Source: Anaerosoma tenue | GTDB lineage: Bacteria; Actinomycetota; Coriobacteriia; Anaerosomatales; Anaerosomataceae | NCBI RefSeq assembly: GCF_023161965.1 | Contig: NZ_JALNTY010000002.1 | Span: forward strand, 492,905 to 556,904 | Direction of reading: 5' to 3' | Length of the DNA stretch: 64,000 nucleotides | Shown here: piece by piece, positions 8,149 through 16,815 of the stretch | Numbering within the stretch: the first letter of the stretch is position 1 | Layout of the letters: every line of letters begins with the position of its first letter | The notes under the pieces: generated by a model | Database searches by the model: none | The model's input: only the letters and a program-made list of their open reading frames with translations | What the model was told of the DNA's origin: nothing | Program-made: the position numbers and the translations under genes

Positions 8149-11100
8149 TCACGGCGTTCCCCCCTCGGCAGGAGCCTGCATCTGGTCGAGCTCCTGCTGC
8201 ATCTGGTTGAGAAGGTCCTCAAGCTCCATGTCGCCCGCCTCGGGCTCCCATCCCAGGTCGGGCGTCTCGGCGCTGTGCCGCGACAGGACGGCGGGCGGCG
8301 CCATCAGGTAGAGCTTGTCGCCCGGGAGCTTCTGGAGGTGACCGTTGAACACGAGGAACATCGGCATCCATACGCCCGACTCGCGGCCCTGGATAGACCA
8401 CGACTGCGTGGACGCGTTCCATGTGCCGCGGATCGGGATGGTGTCGCCCCAGTGCATCGTTCCGTAGAAGTCGCCGCCCGCCTGCTGGACGATGTCGATG
8501 CGCATGAGTCCGCCCTCGCTGAACGGCACGGATCCCGCCCAGGTGCCGGTGACGTCCTTCGAGGTGCGCTCCTCGTCGCCGTACTCGAACTCGGCCACCT
8601 TGCTCAGCGGCCCTCGTGGCGAACCCGGTATCGCGGCGACCTCCTGGTACGCGACCCTGATCTTCGGGCGCATACCCGCACTGAGCGCTTCGGTCATGTT
8701 GATGAGGGTGACCGCGTCGCGCTGCCCGATGCCCTGCAGCATCCGGAAGAGCTGGTTCTTGCCCGTCTGCCTGTCGGCGTCCAGGAGCTTGTCGATGAGC
8801 TCGAGCGGGAACTCGGCCTTAGGCTCCTTTACCGAGAAGGTGGTCGTCTTCCCGTCGGGCATCGTCAGTGTGACCCGGTAGCCGGATATCAACGCCCCTG
8901 AGCCATCGGGCTTGAGCACCTCGGCCGCCGGACTCGGCTTCCAGCTCACCGTCACCTGCTCGTCCTTGACGTCCACCGTCGGCGCCGCCCCGGGGTACAT
9001 GCCGAAGACGACCGGCCCGTGGTCGGTCACCGCGTCACCTGCCGAGGCGACCGTATCGGGTGCGGTGACGTATGTCTCAGCGCGCATGACGTGGAAGCGG
9101 CGTTGCGTGGGGAGCACGCAGCCGCCGGTGATCTCGTCCCACTCACCCTTGCCGGCGGCGGGGACGCTCAGCCGGACTACCGCCCCGCGTTCTTCGACCC
9201 CGAGGGTGGAGAGCACGTATACGGGGTCGGTGGGCGTGCTCGCGCCGGGCTGAACCGGCGCACCTGCGATGTCGATCTGCGTGATGAGCGTTGAGAGCGG
9301 AGAACCGCCCTTCACGAACCGCATCACGTGCATCGGGTGTGCGGCGTCTATGGTGGCCTTTGGGGTCCTCGGGGTCGTGCCGGTGCCGGTGTGCGCGGTG
9401 GCGAGGTCGTCCCCCGAGGCGTAGGTGAAGGCGTAGAAGACCTTCTGGAGCGACTCGGGGGTGCCGCCGGTGGTGCGGTACAGGCTCGCGACGCCGCCGC
9501 CGCGCAGAGAGGCGACGTCTTCGTACAGCCTGGGCAGGAACTGCTCGCGGGCGCCGCCGGTGGTGAAGTAGTAGTCGCGCAGGAACTCGAAGAAGTACGA
9601 CTCACCGTAGCCGTGTTGTTGGTTGGGTTTCGCTCCCGAGGAGTCGAAGAACTCCATCGGGTCGAAGAACGCGTCGTACGAACGCTTCGTGGTGTCCCAC
9701 GTGGCGGCGTACTTCTTCTCGGTCACGTAGTACTTCTCGGCCTCGAGCTCCAGGAGCACGGCGGTGGCCTCGTTGAACCACAGGTAGGCGTTGCGGTCCA
9801 TGTACACGTACGCGGATTGCACCACGTGGAAGAGTTCGTGCATCGCCGCCATCTGGATCTCGTCGAAGGCCGCCTTCTGCGCGGCGTCGAAGGCCGAGGG
9901 GGCGGCATCGGGGATCTTGGTGCCGTCGAGCACGATGAACGGTGAGGACGTCCAGGTGTTGTGCGCCTCGCCGTACAGTTCAGGCGCGAGCGGCTTGTCG
10001 ACGATGTAGACGTCAACGGCGATGCCGTACTTCTCGACGCCGGGCTTCCGGAAACCGCGATGGTCGAGGTACTCGCGGCCACGGTCGAGCGCGGTGAGCG
10101 CGTTGCCCACGCGGGTCGGGAGGCACGCCTCCCTCAGCCAGGTCTCGCTCCGCACTCGCTCCCGGAGCGCTTCGAAATCGGGATCGGCGTGGAGGGCCGC
10201 CAGGCGATCCAGCCGCTCGGCCATCTGTGCGCCGAGATCGCGGACGTCGGAGAAGGGGTCGAGCGCGGGAGATGCGGAGGCGCTGTCGCCCGGCGCGGTA
10301 CCCGAGGACGTTGCGAGGTCCGCGGGTGTGAGCCGATGCTTCCTGAGCAGGTCCGCGTATTCGTCAGCGGCCGCTTTCACGGCCGCGGGGTCACGGCTCG
10401 GCCACGTCTTGGGGTACATCACCCGGAAGTCCTGTGCGCCGGGAGTCCAGTAGATGGCGGAGAATTCGCCCGCGGGGATCTCCGCCCGGTCCTTGATCAC
10501 GAGAGTGGTCGCTGCGGCTACCAGCATAGGGATCAGCACGGGGAGCCATGTGCCGTTGTGCCGTGTCTCGATTGCGAGCGTGCCACGCCGCAGTTCGGAG
10601 TCCACAAGGAAGACGGCGCCGTCATCGGCGACCGTTGCGATACCCACATCGTCCCAGAGCTGCTCCGGTATGCCCAGCTCCTCAAGGTCGAACGACATCG
10701 TCACGGGCTCGTAGAAGAGGTCGCCTTCGGTCATACCGGCGTCGATGTCGAAGCCTCCGAGCGCGATGAGCCCGTGTGACTGCACCGCGGCATCCGCCGA
10801 CGCCATCTCGGCCGTATCGAGGGGACGCGCTGTGAATGTGCGCTCGACGTCGAGCGCCCCTGCGGGTGCGTCTATCCTGATGCCCGGCAGAGGCTCTTCA
10901 CGTACCGCAGGGGTGTCCGGACGTACGGGGCCGGCGGGCCGTGGTGCGCCGCCGCTATCGCCTCGGAAAGCGCCTGCGATCACGTCGGGCAGCAGTCCCC
11001 ATCGGCCGGAGCGCGCGAGAGGGACGCCTGCGAAGAGGGTCGCCACCAGTAGCGCGATCGCCGTGCCGCCCGCGATGAAAGCGGTCGTGCGGCGCTTTCG

Positions 11101-11298
11101 TGCCGGACGCCGCCCCGTATCGGCAGCGGGGAAGGTCCCTGCGAAATCGGGGTGCTGGGAGAGCGGCATCCATGCGGCTGACGCACCTCCGGAGACTTGA
11201 GCGTCGCGCCGTATGCGGCCTTCGGCCACCCATGCTTCAAGCGTCGGTCTGTCTACGGGACCGTAGACGGCCCCGTCGGCCCCGGCGACGTGGTACAC
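8149..11298 (-). CDS. large membrane-anchored GYF_2-like / HExxH metalloprotease-like protein
   Basis: 1049 residues. Residues 1-55 resemble a GYF_2 domain (YHVAGADGAVYGPV, a LEAWVAEGRI helix and a terminal WMPLSQHPDF). An Arg-rich stretch and one membrane helix (about 73-91) follow, so the rest (about 950 residues) should be outside the cell. The ectodomain contains HELFH at 487-491, followed by WFNEAT (E510), the pattern of gluzincin zinc peptidases of the peptidase-MA type. Further on are Ig- or fibronectin-like beta segments (a VTVSWKPSPAAEVLKPDG stretch) and a lipocalin-like strand region near the C terminus. The N-terminal cytoplasmic domain plus external peptidase suggests a transmembrane architecture rather than a secreted enzyme. 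Substrate unknown. It is followed by the zinc-ribbon/RDD gene. Confidence 0.85.
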   Translation of the reverse strand: MYHVAGADGAVYGPVDRPTLEAWVAEGRIRRDAQVSGGASAAWMPLSQHPDFAGTFPAADTGRRPARKRRTTAFIAGGTAIALLVATLFAGVPLARSGRWGLLPDVIAGAFRGDSGGAPRPAGPVRPDTPAVREEPLPGIRIDAPAGALDVERTFTARPLDTAEMASADAAVQSHGLIALGGFDIDAGMTEGDLFYEPVTMSFDLEELGIPEQLWDDVGIATVADDGAVFLVDSELRRGTLAIETRHNGTWLPVLIPMLVAAATTLVIKDRAEIPAGEFSAIYWTPGAQDFRVMYPKTWPSRDPAAVKAAADEYADLLRKHRLTPADLATSSGTAPGDSASASPALDPFSDVRDLGAQMAERLDRLAALHADPDFEALRERVRSETWLREACLPTRVGNALTALDRGREYLDHRGFRKPGVEKYGIAVDVYIVDKPLAPELYGEAHNTWTSSPFIVLDGTKIPDAAPSAFDAAQKAAFDEIQMAAMHELFHVVQSAYVYMDRNAYLWFNEATAVLLELEAEKYYVTEKKYAATWDTTKRSYDAFFDPMEFFDSSGAKPNQQHGYGESYFFEFLRDYYFTTGGAREQFLPRLYEDVASLRGGGVASLYRTTGGTPESLQKVFYAFTYASGDDLATAHTGTGTTPRTPKATIDAAHPMHVMRFVKGGSPLSTLITQIDIAGAPVQPGASTPTDPVYVLSTLGVEERGAVVRLSVPAAGKGEWDEITGGCVLPTQRRFHVMRAETYVTAPDTVASAGDAVTDHGPVVFGMYPGAAPTVDVKDEQVTVSWKPSPAAEVLKPDGSGALISGYRVTLTMPDGKTTTFSVKEPKAEFPLELIDKLLDADRQTGKNQLFRMLQGIGQRDAVTLINMTEALSAGMRPKIRVAYQEVAAIPGSPRGPLSKVAEFEYGDEERTSKDVTGTWAGSVPFSEGGLMRIDIVQQAGGDFYGTMHWGDTIPIRGTWNASTQSWSIQGRESGVWMPMFLVFNGHLQKLPGDKLYLMAPPAVLSRHSAETPDLGWEPEAGDMELEDLLNQMQQELDQMQAPAEGGTP

Positions 11299-11395
11299 GG
11301 CGTTCCCCCTTCACCGTCCGCGCGGATGTGCACAGGCTGCGTGTGTCATGACACGTCAGGCACAGTGTAGCGCGACCGGGCTTTGGCGGCCTCTG

Positions 11396-12532
11396 CTAGG
11401 CCGGCGCCAGGTCGTCCAGCCAGACGGCGTCGTCGTCGCGCCGGTAGACGAGCATGCGGCCCTCGTCGGCGGGATCCTTCGCGCGGTGGTAGCGGGCGTA
11501 GATGTGATCGTCGTCCATGCCGACGACCTCGACCTTCCCGCTGGTGTGCGACATGCAATAGCGTGCTCGCCGGGAGAGTCCGGACACACGCGAACGGGCC
11601 TCGGCGATCACCGATAGCGCCCGGGTGATCGGGACTGCGAACGACGCGTTCCCGGTGGTGGGCCGGCACTGGAAGATGTAGTACTGCGGGCAGCCGAGGT
11701 CAGTGCACGCCTGCAGCAGATCGGCGAGCGTGTCGGGGTGGTCGTTGACGCCTGCGGTGATGGGCGACTGGTTCACGCACCTCACCCCCAGCCTCTGCAC
11801 GAGCTCGAGCGCCTCCACCGCTACCGGGGTGAGCTCCCGCGGGTGGTCGAAGTGACACATCAGGTAGATGCTCTTGCCCGAGGCGGTGGCGCGCCGGAGC
11901 AGCGCGTGAAGCCGTTCGTCGGTCAGCACGCGCGCGGGGTTGTACGCGAGCATCTTGCTGCCGAGGCGGACCGTGTGCAGGTGGTCGATCCCGAGCATCG
12001 ACTCCACGATCTCGGCGAGCCGTGAGGTGGGCAGGGCGAGCGCGTCGCCGCCGGTGAGCAGCACATCGGTGATCTCAGGGTGCTGTCGGATGTACGAAAG
12101 CCCGGCGGAGATGTCCGGCGACGTCTCGCGGCCCCCGGCGCTGAAGAGCCGCTTGCGGAAGCAGTAGCGGCAGAACGCCGCGCACTGGTCGGTCACGAGG
12201 AGGAGCGCCGTGTCGCCGTACTTGTGCTGGAGTCCCGGCAGCCGCGTGTTGGAGGCCTCGTCGGAAGCGTCGTCGGCGCCGAACGCATCCAGTTCGCTCA
12301 CATCGGGGACCACGAGGCGGCGTATCGGGTCGTGGGGGTCGCTCCAATCGATGAGGCTGAGGTAGTAGTCGTTCGCCCTGAACGGGAAGCGTCTCGTGAC
12401 ACGTTCCAGCCCCTGGCGCTCCTCGGCGCTCAGATGGTCGAGTCCCCGCACGCCGATCATGCAGCGTGCCGCCTGGCCGAGTGGCTCGGGCTCGTGCAGC
12501 CCGAGCGGGCCGGATGTGGTCACCGTCTTCAC
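11396..12532 (-). CDS. KamA family radical SAM protein (lysine 2,3-aminomutase-like)
   Basis: 378 residues. It has the radical-SAM cluster motif C117-x3-C121-x2-C124 (CAAFCRYCFRKRLF), a GGDAL (161-165) that serves as the SAM-binding GGE-like motif, and K333 in SGKVEVVG, which aligns with the PLP lysine of clostridial lysine 2,3-aminomutase. The family uses SAM, a 4Fe-4S cluster and PLP for 1,2-amino shifts on lysine, glutamate or protein-bound lysine (EpmB). The zinc-binding C-terminal extension of clostridial LAM seems absent or shortened. No kamB-E genes or efp lie nearby, so the substrate is open. It is transcribed leftward; the perfect hairpin upstream (12617-12643) separates it from the ABC operon. 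Confidence 0.85.
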   Translation of the reverse strand: MKTVTTSGPLGLHEPEPLGQAARCMIGVRGLDHLSAEERQGLERVTRRFPFRANDYYLSLIDWSDPHDPIRRLVVPDVSELDAFGADDASDEASNTRLPGLQHKYGDTALLLVTDQCAAFCRYCFRKRLFSAGGRETSPDISAGLSYIRQHPEITDVLLTGGDALALPTSRLAEIVESMLGIDHLHTVRLGSKMLAYNPARVLTDERLHALLRRATASGKSIYLMCHFDHPRELTPVAVEALELVQRLGVRCVNQSPITAGVNDHPDTLADLLQACTDLGCPQYYIFQCRPTTGNASFAVPITRALSVIAEARSRVSGLSRRARYCMSHTSGKVEVVGMDDDHIYARYHRAKDPADEGRMLVYRRDDDAVWLDDLAPA

Positions 12533-12616
12533 GTTGGTGCTCCCTCCTACGGATGCGCACGTGGCGCTTCGTGGCCCCAGAGCGGCGTAAAGACGGTGAA
12601 GGCCGCGTCTGGGAGT

Positions 12617-12643
12617 CTATGGGGGCGCATCGCGCCCCCATAG
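12617..12643 (-). terminator. perfect 12-bp hairpin ending the ABC operon
   Basis: CTATGGGGGCGC, loop ATC, then GCGCCCCCATAG: a perfect 12-bp stem. It lies 82 nt downstream of the stop of the leftward ATP-binding gene (12725) and 85 nt upstream of the KamA-type gene. No T-run follows in the leftward direction, so it is a terminator-like hairpin rather than a classical intrinsic terminator. This form is common in GC-rich actinobacteria. Confidence 0.7.
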
Positions 12644-12724
12644 GATGACTATCTCCACATTCGAGCCGGGCCAGTCACGGCCACCGGCGCGCGCGCCCGG
12701 GTGTCGACTGCAGCCCCATCCGCA

Positions 12725-13453
12725 TCAGAGGATCTGGCTCAGGAACGCCTGCGTGCGTTCCTCGCGTGGGTTCTCGAACATCTCCGACGGCGTCGCCTCC
12801 TCGATGATCACCCCGTCGTCCATCATGATCACGCGGTCGGCCACCTCTCGGGCGAAGCCCATCTCGTGGGTGACCATCACCATCGTCATGCCCTTCTCGG
12901 CGAGGTCCTGCATGACCTGGAGCACCTCGTTCACGAGCTCGGGGTCGAGCGCCGAGGTCACCTCGTCGAAGAGCATGATGTCGGGATCCATCGCAAGCGC
13001 CCGGGCGATCGCCACGCGCTGCTTCTGCCCGCCCGAGAGCTGCGAAGGCCAGGCCTTCTCCTTGTCGGGCAACCCCACTTTGTCCAGGAGGTCGCGCGCG
13101 ATCGCGTTCGCCTCCTTCTGTGAGAGCCCCTTCACGTTCACGGGGGCGATGGTGATGTTGTGCAGCACGTTCTTGTGCGGGAACAGGTGGAAATGCTGGA
13201 ACACCATCCCCATGTGTTGGCGCACCTTGTCCAGGTTGCTCGTGGCGGGGTCGATGAGGTCGCCGTTCACGTAGATCTCGCCGCCGGTGGGGTACTCGAG
13301 GAAGTTGAGGCAGCGAAGCAGCGTGCTCTTGCCCGAGCCTGACGGCCCGATGACGACCACCACTTCACCCGGGTCGATGGTGAGGTCGATGCCCTTGAGG
13401 ACCTCCAGGTCGCCGAAGCTCTTCCGGAGTCCCTTGATCTCGATGATGCTCAT
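12725..13453 (-). CDS. polar amino-acid ABC transporter ATP-binding protein
   Basis: 242 residues, a standard GlnQ/HisP-type ATPase. Walker [11 protein letters not shown]-loop [15 protein letters not shown], signature LSGGQKQRV, Walker [15 protein letters not shown] and switch His in [10 protein letters not shown] are all intact; the final [17 protein letters not shown] is typical of the amino-acid (PAAT) subfamily. The ATG overlaps the stop of the permease gene by 4 nt (ATGA), so translation is coupled. It powers uptake together with the permease (13450-14115) and lipoprotein (14214-15029). Confidence 0.95.
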   Translation of the reverse strand: MSIIEIKGLRKSFGDLEVLKGIDLTIDPGEVVVVIGPSGSGKSTLLRCLNFLEYPTGGEIYVNGDLIDPATSNLDKVRQHMGMVFQHFHLFPHKNVLHNITIAPVNVKGLSQKEANAIARDLLDKVGLPDKEKAWPSQLSGGQKQRVAIARALAMDPDIMLFDEVTSALDPELVNEVLQVMQDLAEKGMTMVMVTHEMGFAREVADRVIMMDDGVIIEEATPSEMFENPREERTQAFLSQIL

Positions 13454-14115
13454 CGCGCAGCCTCCTGTCGATGGGGCGTGAGCCGGACCTCAAGCTTGTT
13501 CACGACCCACGTGAAGATGACGACGAGGACGAGATAGTACATACCTGCCACGAGGTAGGTCTCGAACGGCTGGTAGTTCGCGGCGGATGCCGTCATCGCG
13601 TTGCTGTACAACTCCGGTACGCCGAGATACGCAACGAGCGAGCTGTCCTTGAGGCCGATGATGAACTGGTTTCCGAGCGGTGGGATCGCCCTGCGGAACG
13701 CCTGCGGCAGGATGATTAGCCGCATGGCCTTCCTTCTCGACATGCCGAGCGACCTGGCGGCCTCGGTCTGGCCGCGATCGACGTTCTGGATCGCGCCACG
13801 GAATATCTCGGCCACGTACCCGCCTGCATGGAATGCGAGCGCGAGCGAGCCAGCCCAGAAGGAGCTCAGGAGGATGATCTCGCTGATGCCGAAGTACAGG
13901 AACATCAGCTGTACGATCAGCGGAAGCCCTCTCGTGAGGCCGATGTAGCCGTTGGCTACGAGGTTCGCCACGCGGTTGTTGGAGAGCTTGAGGAACGCGA
14001 ATATGAGGCCGATCACCACCGCCAGCACCAGCGACACGGCGGTGAGTTGCAGCGTCATCCCCGTCGCCTTCAGGAAGCCCCAGAAGTGCTCTTGGATAAC
14101 GGTCACGAATGCCAC
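13450..14115 (-). CDS. polar amino-acid ABC transporter permease
   Basis: 221 residues from GTG 14115, preceded by AAGGAG 6 nt away. It has about five membrane helices and the PAAT permease EAA-type motif ([36 protein letters not shown]). Only one permease gene is present, so the transporter core should be a homodimer. It lies 98 nt downstream of the binding-protein gene, separated by a strong hairpin (14136-14164), and overlaps the ATPase gene by 4 nt. Confidence 0.95.
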   Translation of the reverse strand: MAFVTVIQEHFWGFLKATGMTLQLTAVSLVLAVVIGLIFAFLKLSNNRVANLVANGYIGLTRGLPLIVQLMFLYFGISEIILLSSFWAGSLALAFHAGGYVAEIFRGAIQNVDRGQTEAARSLGMSRRKAMRLIILPQAFRRAIPPLGNQFIIGLKDSSLVAYLGVPELYSNAMTASAANYQPFETYLVAGMYYLVLVVIFTWVVNKLEVRLTPHRQEAAR

Positions 14116-14135
14116 GGATGTCTCCTTACGGTGAG

Positions 14136-14164
14136 CGGGGGCCGGCCCGTGAGGCCAGCCCCCG
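14136..14164 (-). terminator. intercistronic hairpin between binding protein and permease
   Basis: CGGGGGC (14136-14142) pairs with GCCCCCG (14158-14164), extended inward by GGCC/GGCC around a CGTGA loop with a small bulge. It sits between the binding-protein stop and the permease start of one operon. Hairpins here usually stop part of the transcription or protect the upstream mRNA end, giving more binding protein than permease. This role is inferred from position. Confidence 0.6.
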
Positions 14165-14213
14165 TGGTCACATCACCGGATGGACCGGTGCGGTGCCGTC
14201 AGTAGAGTGCGGT

Positions 14214-15029
14214 CTATTCGCCGAGGATGTTCTCGTCGAACCACCGCAGACTGATCTCCTCGTACGTACCGTCGGCGATCATGTCCTCGAGAGCCTGGTT
14301 GATCTCGGCGAGCAACTCGCTGTCGCCCTCCTGGACCGCGATACCCATCTCGTCAGCCATGAGCACGTCGCCTACCGCCTCGATCTCGAGGCCCGACTCG
14401 TTGCGGGCAACAAGACCCACGAGCTTGTCGGTGATGACCGCGTCAACGCGGCCGGTGGTGAGGTCCTGCAGCGCCACGACGTCGCTGTCGTAGGTCACGA
14501 GGTTGCCTTCATCGGTGAGCGTCGCCGCGAGGTCGAGATAGGTCGAGGCCTTCAGCACGCCTACCTTCCGACCGTCCAGATCGTCAGGACCGTTGATGTC
14601 GGTCGTGCCGGTCTGCACGAAGATCTGCGGGCCCGAACGGTAGTAGGGGCGGGTGAAGTCCACCTGCTCCTCGCGCTCTGCGGTGATGCCGTGCGACGCC
14701 ACGAGAGCGTCGTACTTACCGGCCTTGAGACCCTGGATGAGCGTGTCGAACGGCACCGGCGAGTTCATCACCGGAGTGCGGCCGATGCGCTCGGCGATCT
14801 CGTTGGCGATGTCCACGTCGAAGCCGACGATCTCGCCACCCTGGTCGAAGCTGAAGGGCTTGTACGCGCCGGAGTTGGCGAAGACGAACTCTTCGGTCAC
14901 CTCGGCATCGGTGTCGGTGCCGGTATCGGCACCCGTGTCGCTGTCCGTGGTCCCGTCGCTACAGCCAACGGCCAAAGCCGTCATGATGGCGAGCGCCGAG
15001 AACAACAGGATCGTGCGCAGTCTCTTCAT
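14214..15029 (-). CDS. polar amino-acid ABC transporter substrate-binding lipoprotein
   Basis: 271 residues from ATG 15029 (MKRLRTILLFSALAIM), with GGAGGT about 8 nt upstream; longer in-frame sequence to 15236 runs through the promoter and is rejected. A lipoprotein signal ends in ALAVGC, then a Thr/Asp-rich linker. The SBP family 3 fold follows (FVFANSGAYKPFSFDQGGEIVGFDVDIANEIAERIG; later QAGTTDINGPDDLDGRKVGVL-like segment). Ligand class is amino acid, the exact one unknown. It is the first gene of the leftward importer operon with a good promoter at 15156-15184. Confidence 0.94.
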   Translation of the reverse strand: MKRLRTILLFSALAIMTALAVGCSDGTTDSDTGADTGTDTDAEVTEEFVFANSGAYKPFSFDQGGEIVGFDVDIANEIAERIGRTPVMNSPVPFDTLIQGLKAGKYDALVASHGITAEREEQVDFTRPYYRSGPQIFVQTGTTDINGPDDLDGRKVGVLKASTYLDLAATLTDEGNLVTYDSDVVALQDLTTGRVDAVITDKLVGLVARNESGLEIEAVGDVLMADEMGIAVQEGDSELLAEINQALEDMIADGTYEEISLRWFDENILGE

Positions 15030-15155
15030 TCCGTCGGACCTCCGTCCTTGGGGGTACGGACACCCCGATCCGTTCCGCCAGCGCGCGCGGTACGGGTCGG
15101 TATGTGCGCCGAGAACACCGTCCGGCACACGACGGAATGAACCAGGGATGACGCC

Positions 15156-15184
15156 ATTATACCGAATCGGCAACGGAACGACAA
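15156..15184 (-). promoter_or_regulatory. sigma-70-type promoter of the leftward amino-acid ABC operon
   Basis: On the minus strand: -35 TTGTCG (15179-15184), 17-nt spacer, -10 TATAAT (15156-15161, perfect consensus). It is in the AT-rich pocket between the two divergent binding-protein genes. Transcription would start near 15149, leaving about 120 nt of leader before the ATG at 15029. Confidence 0.65.
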
Positions 15185-15241
15185 ATTTATGCGACCCATG
15201 CTGGACGAGAGGCATTCCGTATGCTATAAGCGGCACTTCGT

Positions 15242-15270
15242 TTGGGGCGCCGGGGGGTCTCTGCTATACT
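15242..15270 (+). promoter_or_regulatory. probable promoter of the orphan glycine-betaine-type binding protein
   Basis: -35-like TTGGGG (15242-15247), 17-nt spacer, -10 TATACT (15265-15270). The -10 is good and the -35 weak. It gives a leader of about 275 nt before ATG 15552, within which I see a nested hairpin at 15489-15522. Confidence 0.45.
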
Positions 15271-15488
15271 CGGACTTCGGTTGCCGGGATACCGGCGATC
15301 ACGGGGTCATGGATCGCGTGATGTGATGTGTGGTCTGGATCACTCCGCGGAGGATCTCCGACAGGTTGGTTCAACGCACGTGCTCTTCCGGTCCCAACGT
15401 GACCGGGAGGGTCTGGCGGGGTAGAGAGTACACGGCGTATTCGTCCCCGATCCGCTTGTGCGGCAGCCTTCACGCACTCTGGCTCTGT

Positions 15489-15522
15489 AGGCCTCTGTCC
15501 GGCATCGCCGGCGATGAGGCCT
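15489..15522 (+). other. nested hairpin in the long 5' leader of the orphan binding-protein gene
   Basis: AGGCCTC (15489-15495) pairs with GAGGCCT (15516-15522); inside it CCGGC (15499-15503) pairs with GCCGG (15507-15511). It is 30 nt upstream of the start codon and about 20 nt before the AAGGAGGG ribosome site. No known riboswitch class is recognised by eye. The region 15271-15551 (about 280 nt) has no gene. Confidence 0.4.
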
Positions 15523-15551
15523 TGTACGTGCACCGAAGACAAGGAGGGACC

Positions 15552-16499
15552 ATGGAAATCGCACGAGGAAAGGGTATGCGGCTCATTCTGAGTCTCATGC
15601 TCGCCGTCGCGCTTCTCGGCATGTCTGCCGTGATGGCCGGCTGCGACGCGGATACCACCGATGGTGACACGAACGGTGACGCTAACGGCGAGACCCCGTC
15701 GGTAGACGCCGATCCGATCGAGATCGGTTGGGTGCCGTGGGACGAGGACATCGCCGTCACGTACCTGTGGAAGCACATCCTCGAGGGCGAGGGCTATGAG
15801 GTCAACCTGACGCAGCTCGATATCGCACCGGTCTACGCCGGTGTGGCCGAGGGCGACCTCGATCTGTACCTCGACGCGTGGCTGCCGATCACGCATGGCG
15901 ACTACGCCGACGAGTACGACGAGAACTGGGAGTACCTGAGCATCTGGAACAACAACGGCCTGCTCACCTGGGCCGTGCCGGACTACGTGGACGTCCAGTC
16001 GATCGCCGACCTCAAGGGCCAGTCTGACATGTTCGACGGTCAGATCATCGGCATCGAGGCGGGCGCCGGTCTGATGAGGCTTTCGAAGGACGCCGTCATC
16101 CCCGGCTACGGTCTTGAGGAGTACACCCTCGTTGAGGGTTCGACGAGCGCGATGCTCGCAGAGCTCGATCGTGCCGTGAGCAACGAGGAGCCCATCGTCG
16201 TGACGCTGTGGCGTCCGCACTGGGCCTACGGTGCTTATCCCATGCGTGATCTTGAGGATCCCGAGGGCCATCTTGGTGGCGCCGAGGAGCTGCACGTTGT
16301 TGCCCACAAGGGCTTCAGCGACGAGTATCCCGAGGTTGCCGAGTGGCTCACGAACTTCAAGCTGAGCGACGAGCAGATCGGCTCGCTCACGAACACCGTG
16401 ATCCAGGAGTACGGCACGGGCCAGGAGGCCGAGGGTGTCGAGGACTGGCTGTCCGATCCGGCCAACCAGGCGCTCGTGGACGGTTGGCTCGGCAAGTAG
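15552..16499 (+). CDS. glycine-betaine/choline-type ABC substrate-binding lipoprotein (OpuAC/ProX family)
   Basis: 315 residues from ATG 15552, with AAGGAGGG 4 nt upstream. Signal peptide with lipobox AVMAGC, Thr/Asp/Gly-rich linker, then an OpuAC-type domain: IEIGWVPWDEDIAVTYLWKHIL, DLDLYLDAWLPITHGDY, DGQIIGIEAGAGLM and VTLWRPHWAYGAYPM. The Trp/Tyr-rich positions fit the aromatic box that binds quaternary amines. No ATPase or permease gene adjoins it, so it must work with a transporter encoded elsewhere or act as a spare binding protein. Followed by a hairpin (16546-16576) and tRNA-Ser. Confidence 0.92.
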   Translation: MEIARGKGMRLILSLMLAVALLGMSAVMAGCDADTTDGDTNGDANGETPSVDADPIEIGWVPWDEDIAVTYLWKHILEGEGYEVNLTQLDIAPVYAGVAEGDLDLYLDAWLPITHGDYADEYDENWEYLSIWNNNGLLTWAVPDYVDVQSIADLKGQSDMFDGQIIGIEAGAGLMRLSKDAVIPGYGLEEYTLVEGSTSAMLAELDRAVSNEEPIVVTLWRPHWAYGAYPMRDLEDPEGHLGGAEELHVVAHKGFSDEYPEVAEWLTNFKLSDEQIGSLTNTVIQEYGTGQEAEGVEDWLSDPANQALVDGWLGK

Positions 16500-16545
16500 T
16501 ATCGCTTGAGCCACGCGGGCACTGCTCGCTGGCTTGATGGGCGCA

Positions 16546-16576
16546 ACGGGCCCCGGGCGTTCTGTCCGGGGCCCGT
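16546..16576 (+). terminator. GC-rich terminator-like hairpin
   Basis: ACGGGCCCCGG (16546-16556) pairs perfectly with CCGGGGCCCGT (16566-16576) around a 9-nt loop, 46 nt after the binding-protein stop. No T-run follows. Confidence 0.7.
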
Positions 16577-16653
16577 CCCATGCGCGGATTGCCCGCGCTC
16601 CGCACGGTAGGTATACTGCGGCATTGCCGCCTTCGCGCAGGCGGCACCCACCC

Positions 16654-16746
16654 GGAGAGGTGGCAGAGTGGTTGAATGCGGCGGTCTCGAAAACCGTTTA
16701 GCGGGTATCCCCCGCTACGAGGGTTCGAATCCCTCCCTCTCCGCCA
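16654..16746 (+). tRNA. tRNA-Ser (anticodon CGA)
   Basis: Acceptor GGAGAGG (16654-16660) pairs with CCTCTCC (16736-16742), then discriminator G and an encoded CCA (16744-16746). D arm TGGCAGAGTGG; anticodon stem CGGT/ACCG with loop CTCGAAA, giving anticodon CGA for UCG codons. A long variable arm (GCGGG..CCCGC) is typical of the class II serine tRNA. T arm GAGGG-TTCGAAT-CCCTC. Total 93 nt including CCA. All arms are intact. Confidence 0.97.
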
Positions 16747-16815
16747 GTAGCAGCATAGATGTGGGCCCGGTCTCCTCACCAGGAAGCCGGGCCTACGTGC
16801 ATCTTGGCGCGGTCG

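Noticed and set aside
15264..16514. 416-codon minus-strand frame opposite the glycine-betaine-type binding protein
   Set aside because: Shadow frame: no domain pattern, while the plus strand has a signal peptide, lipobox and OpuAC motifs.
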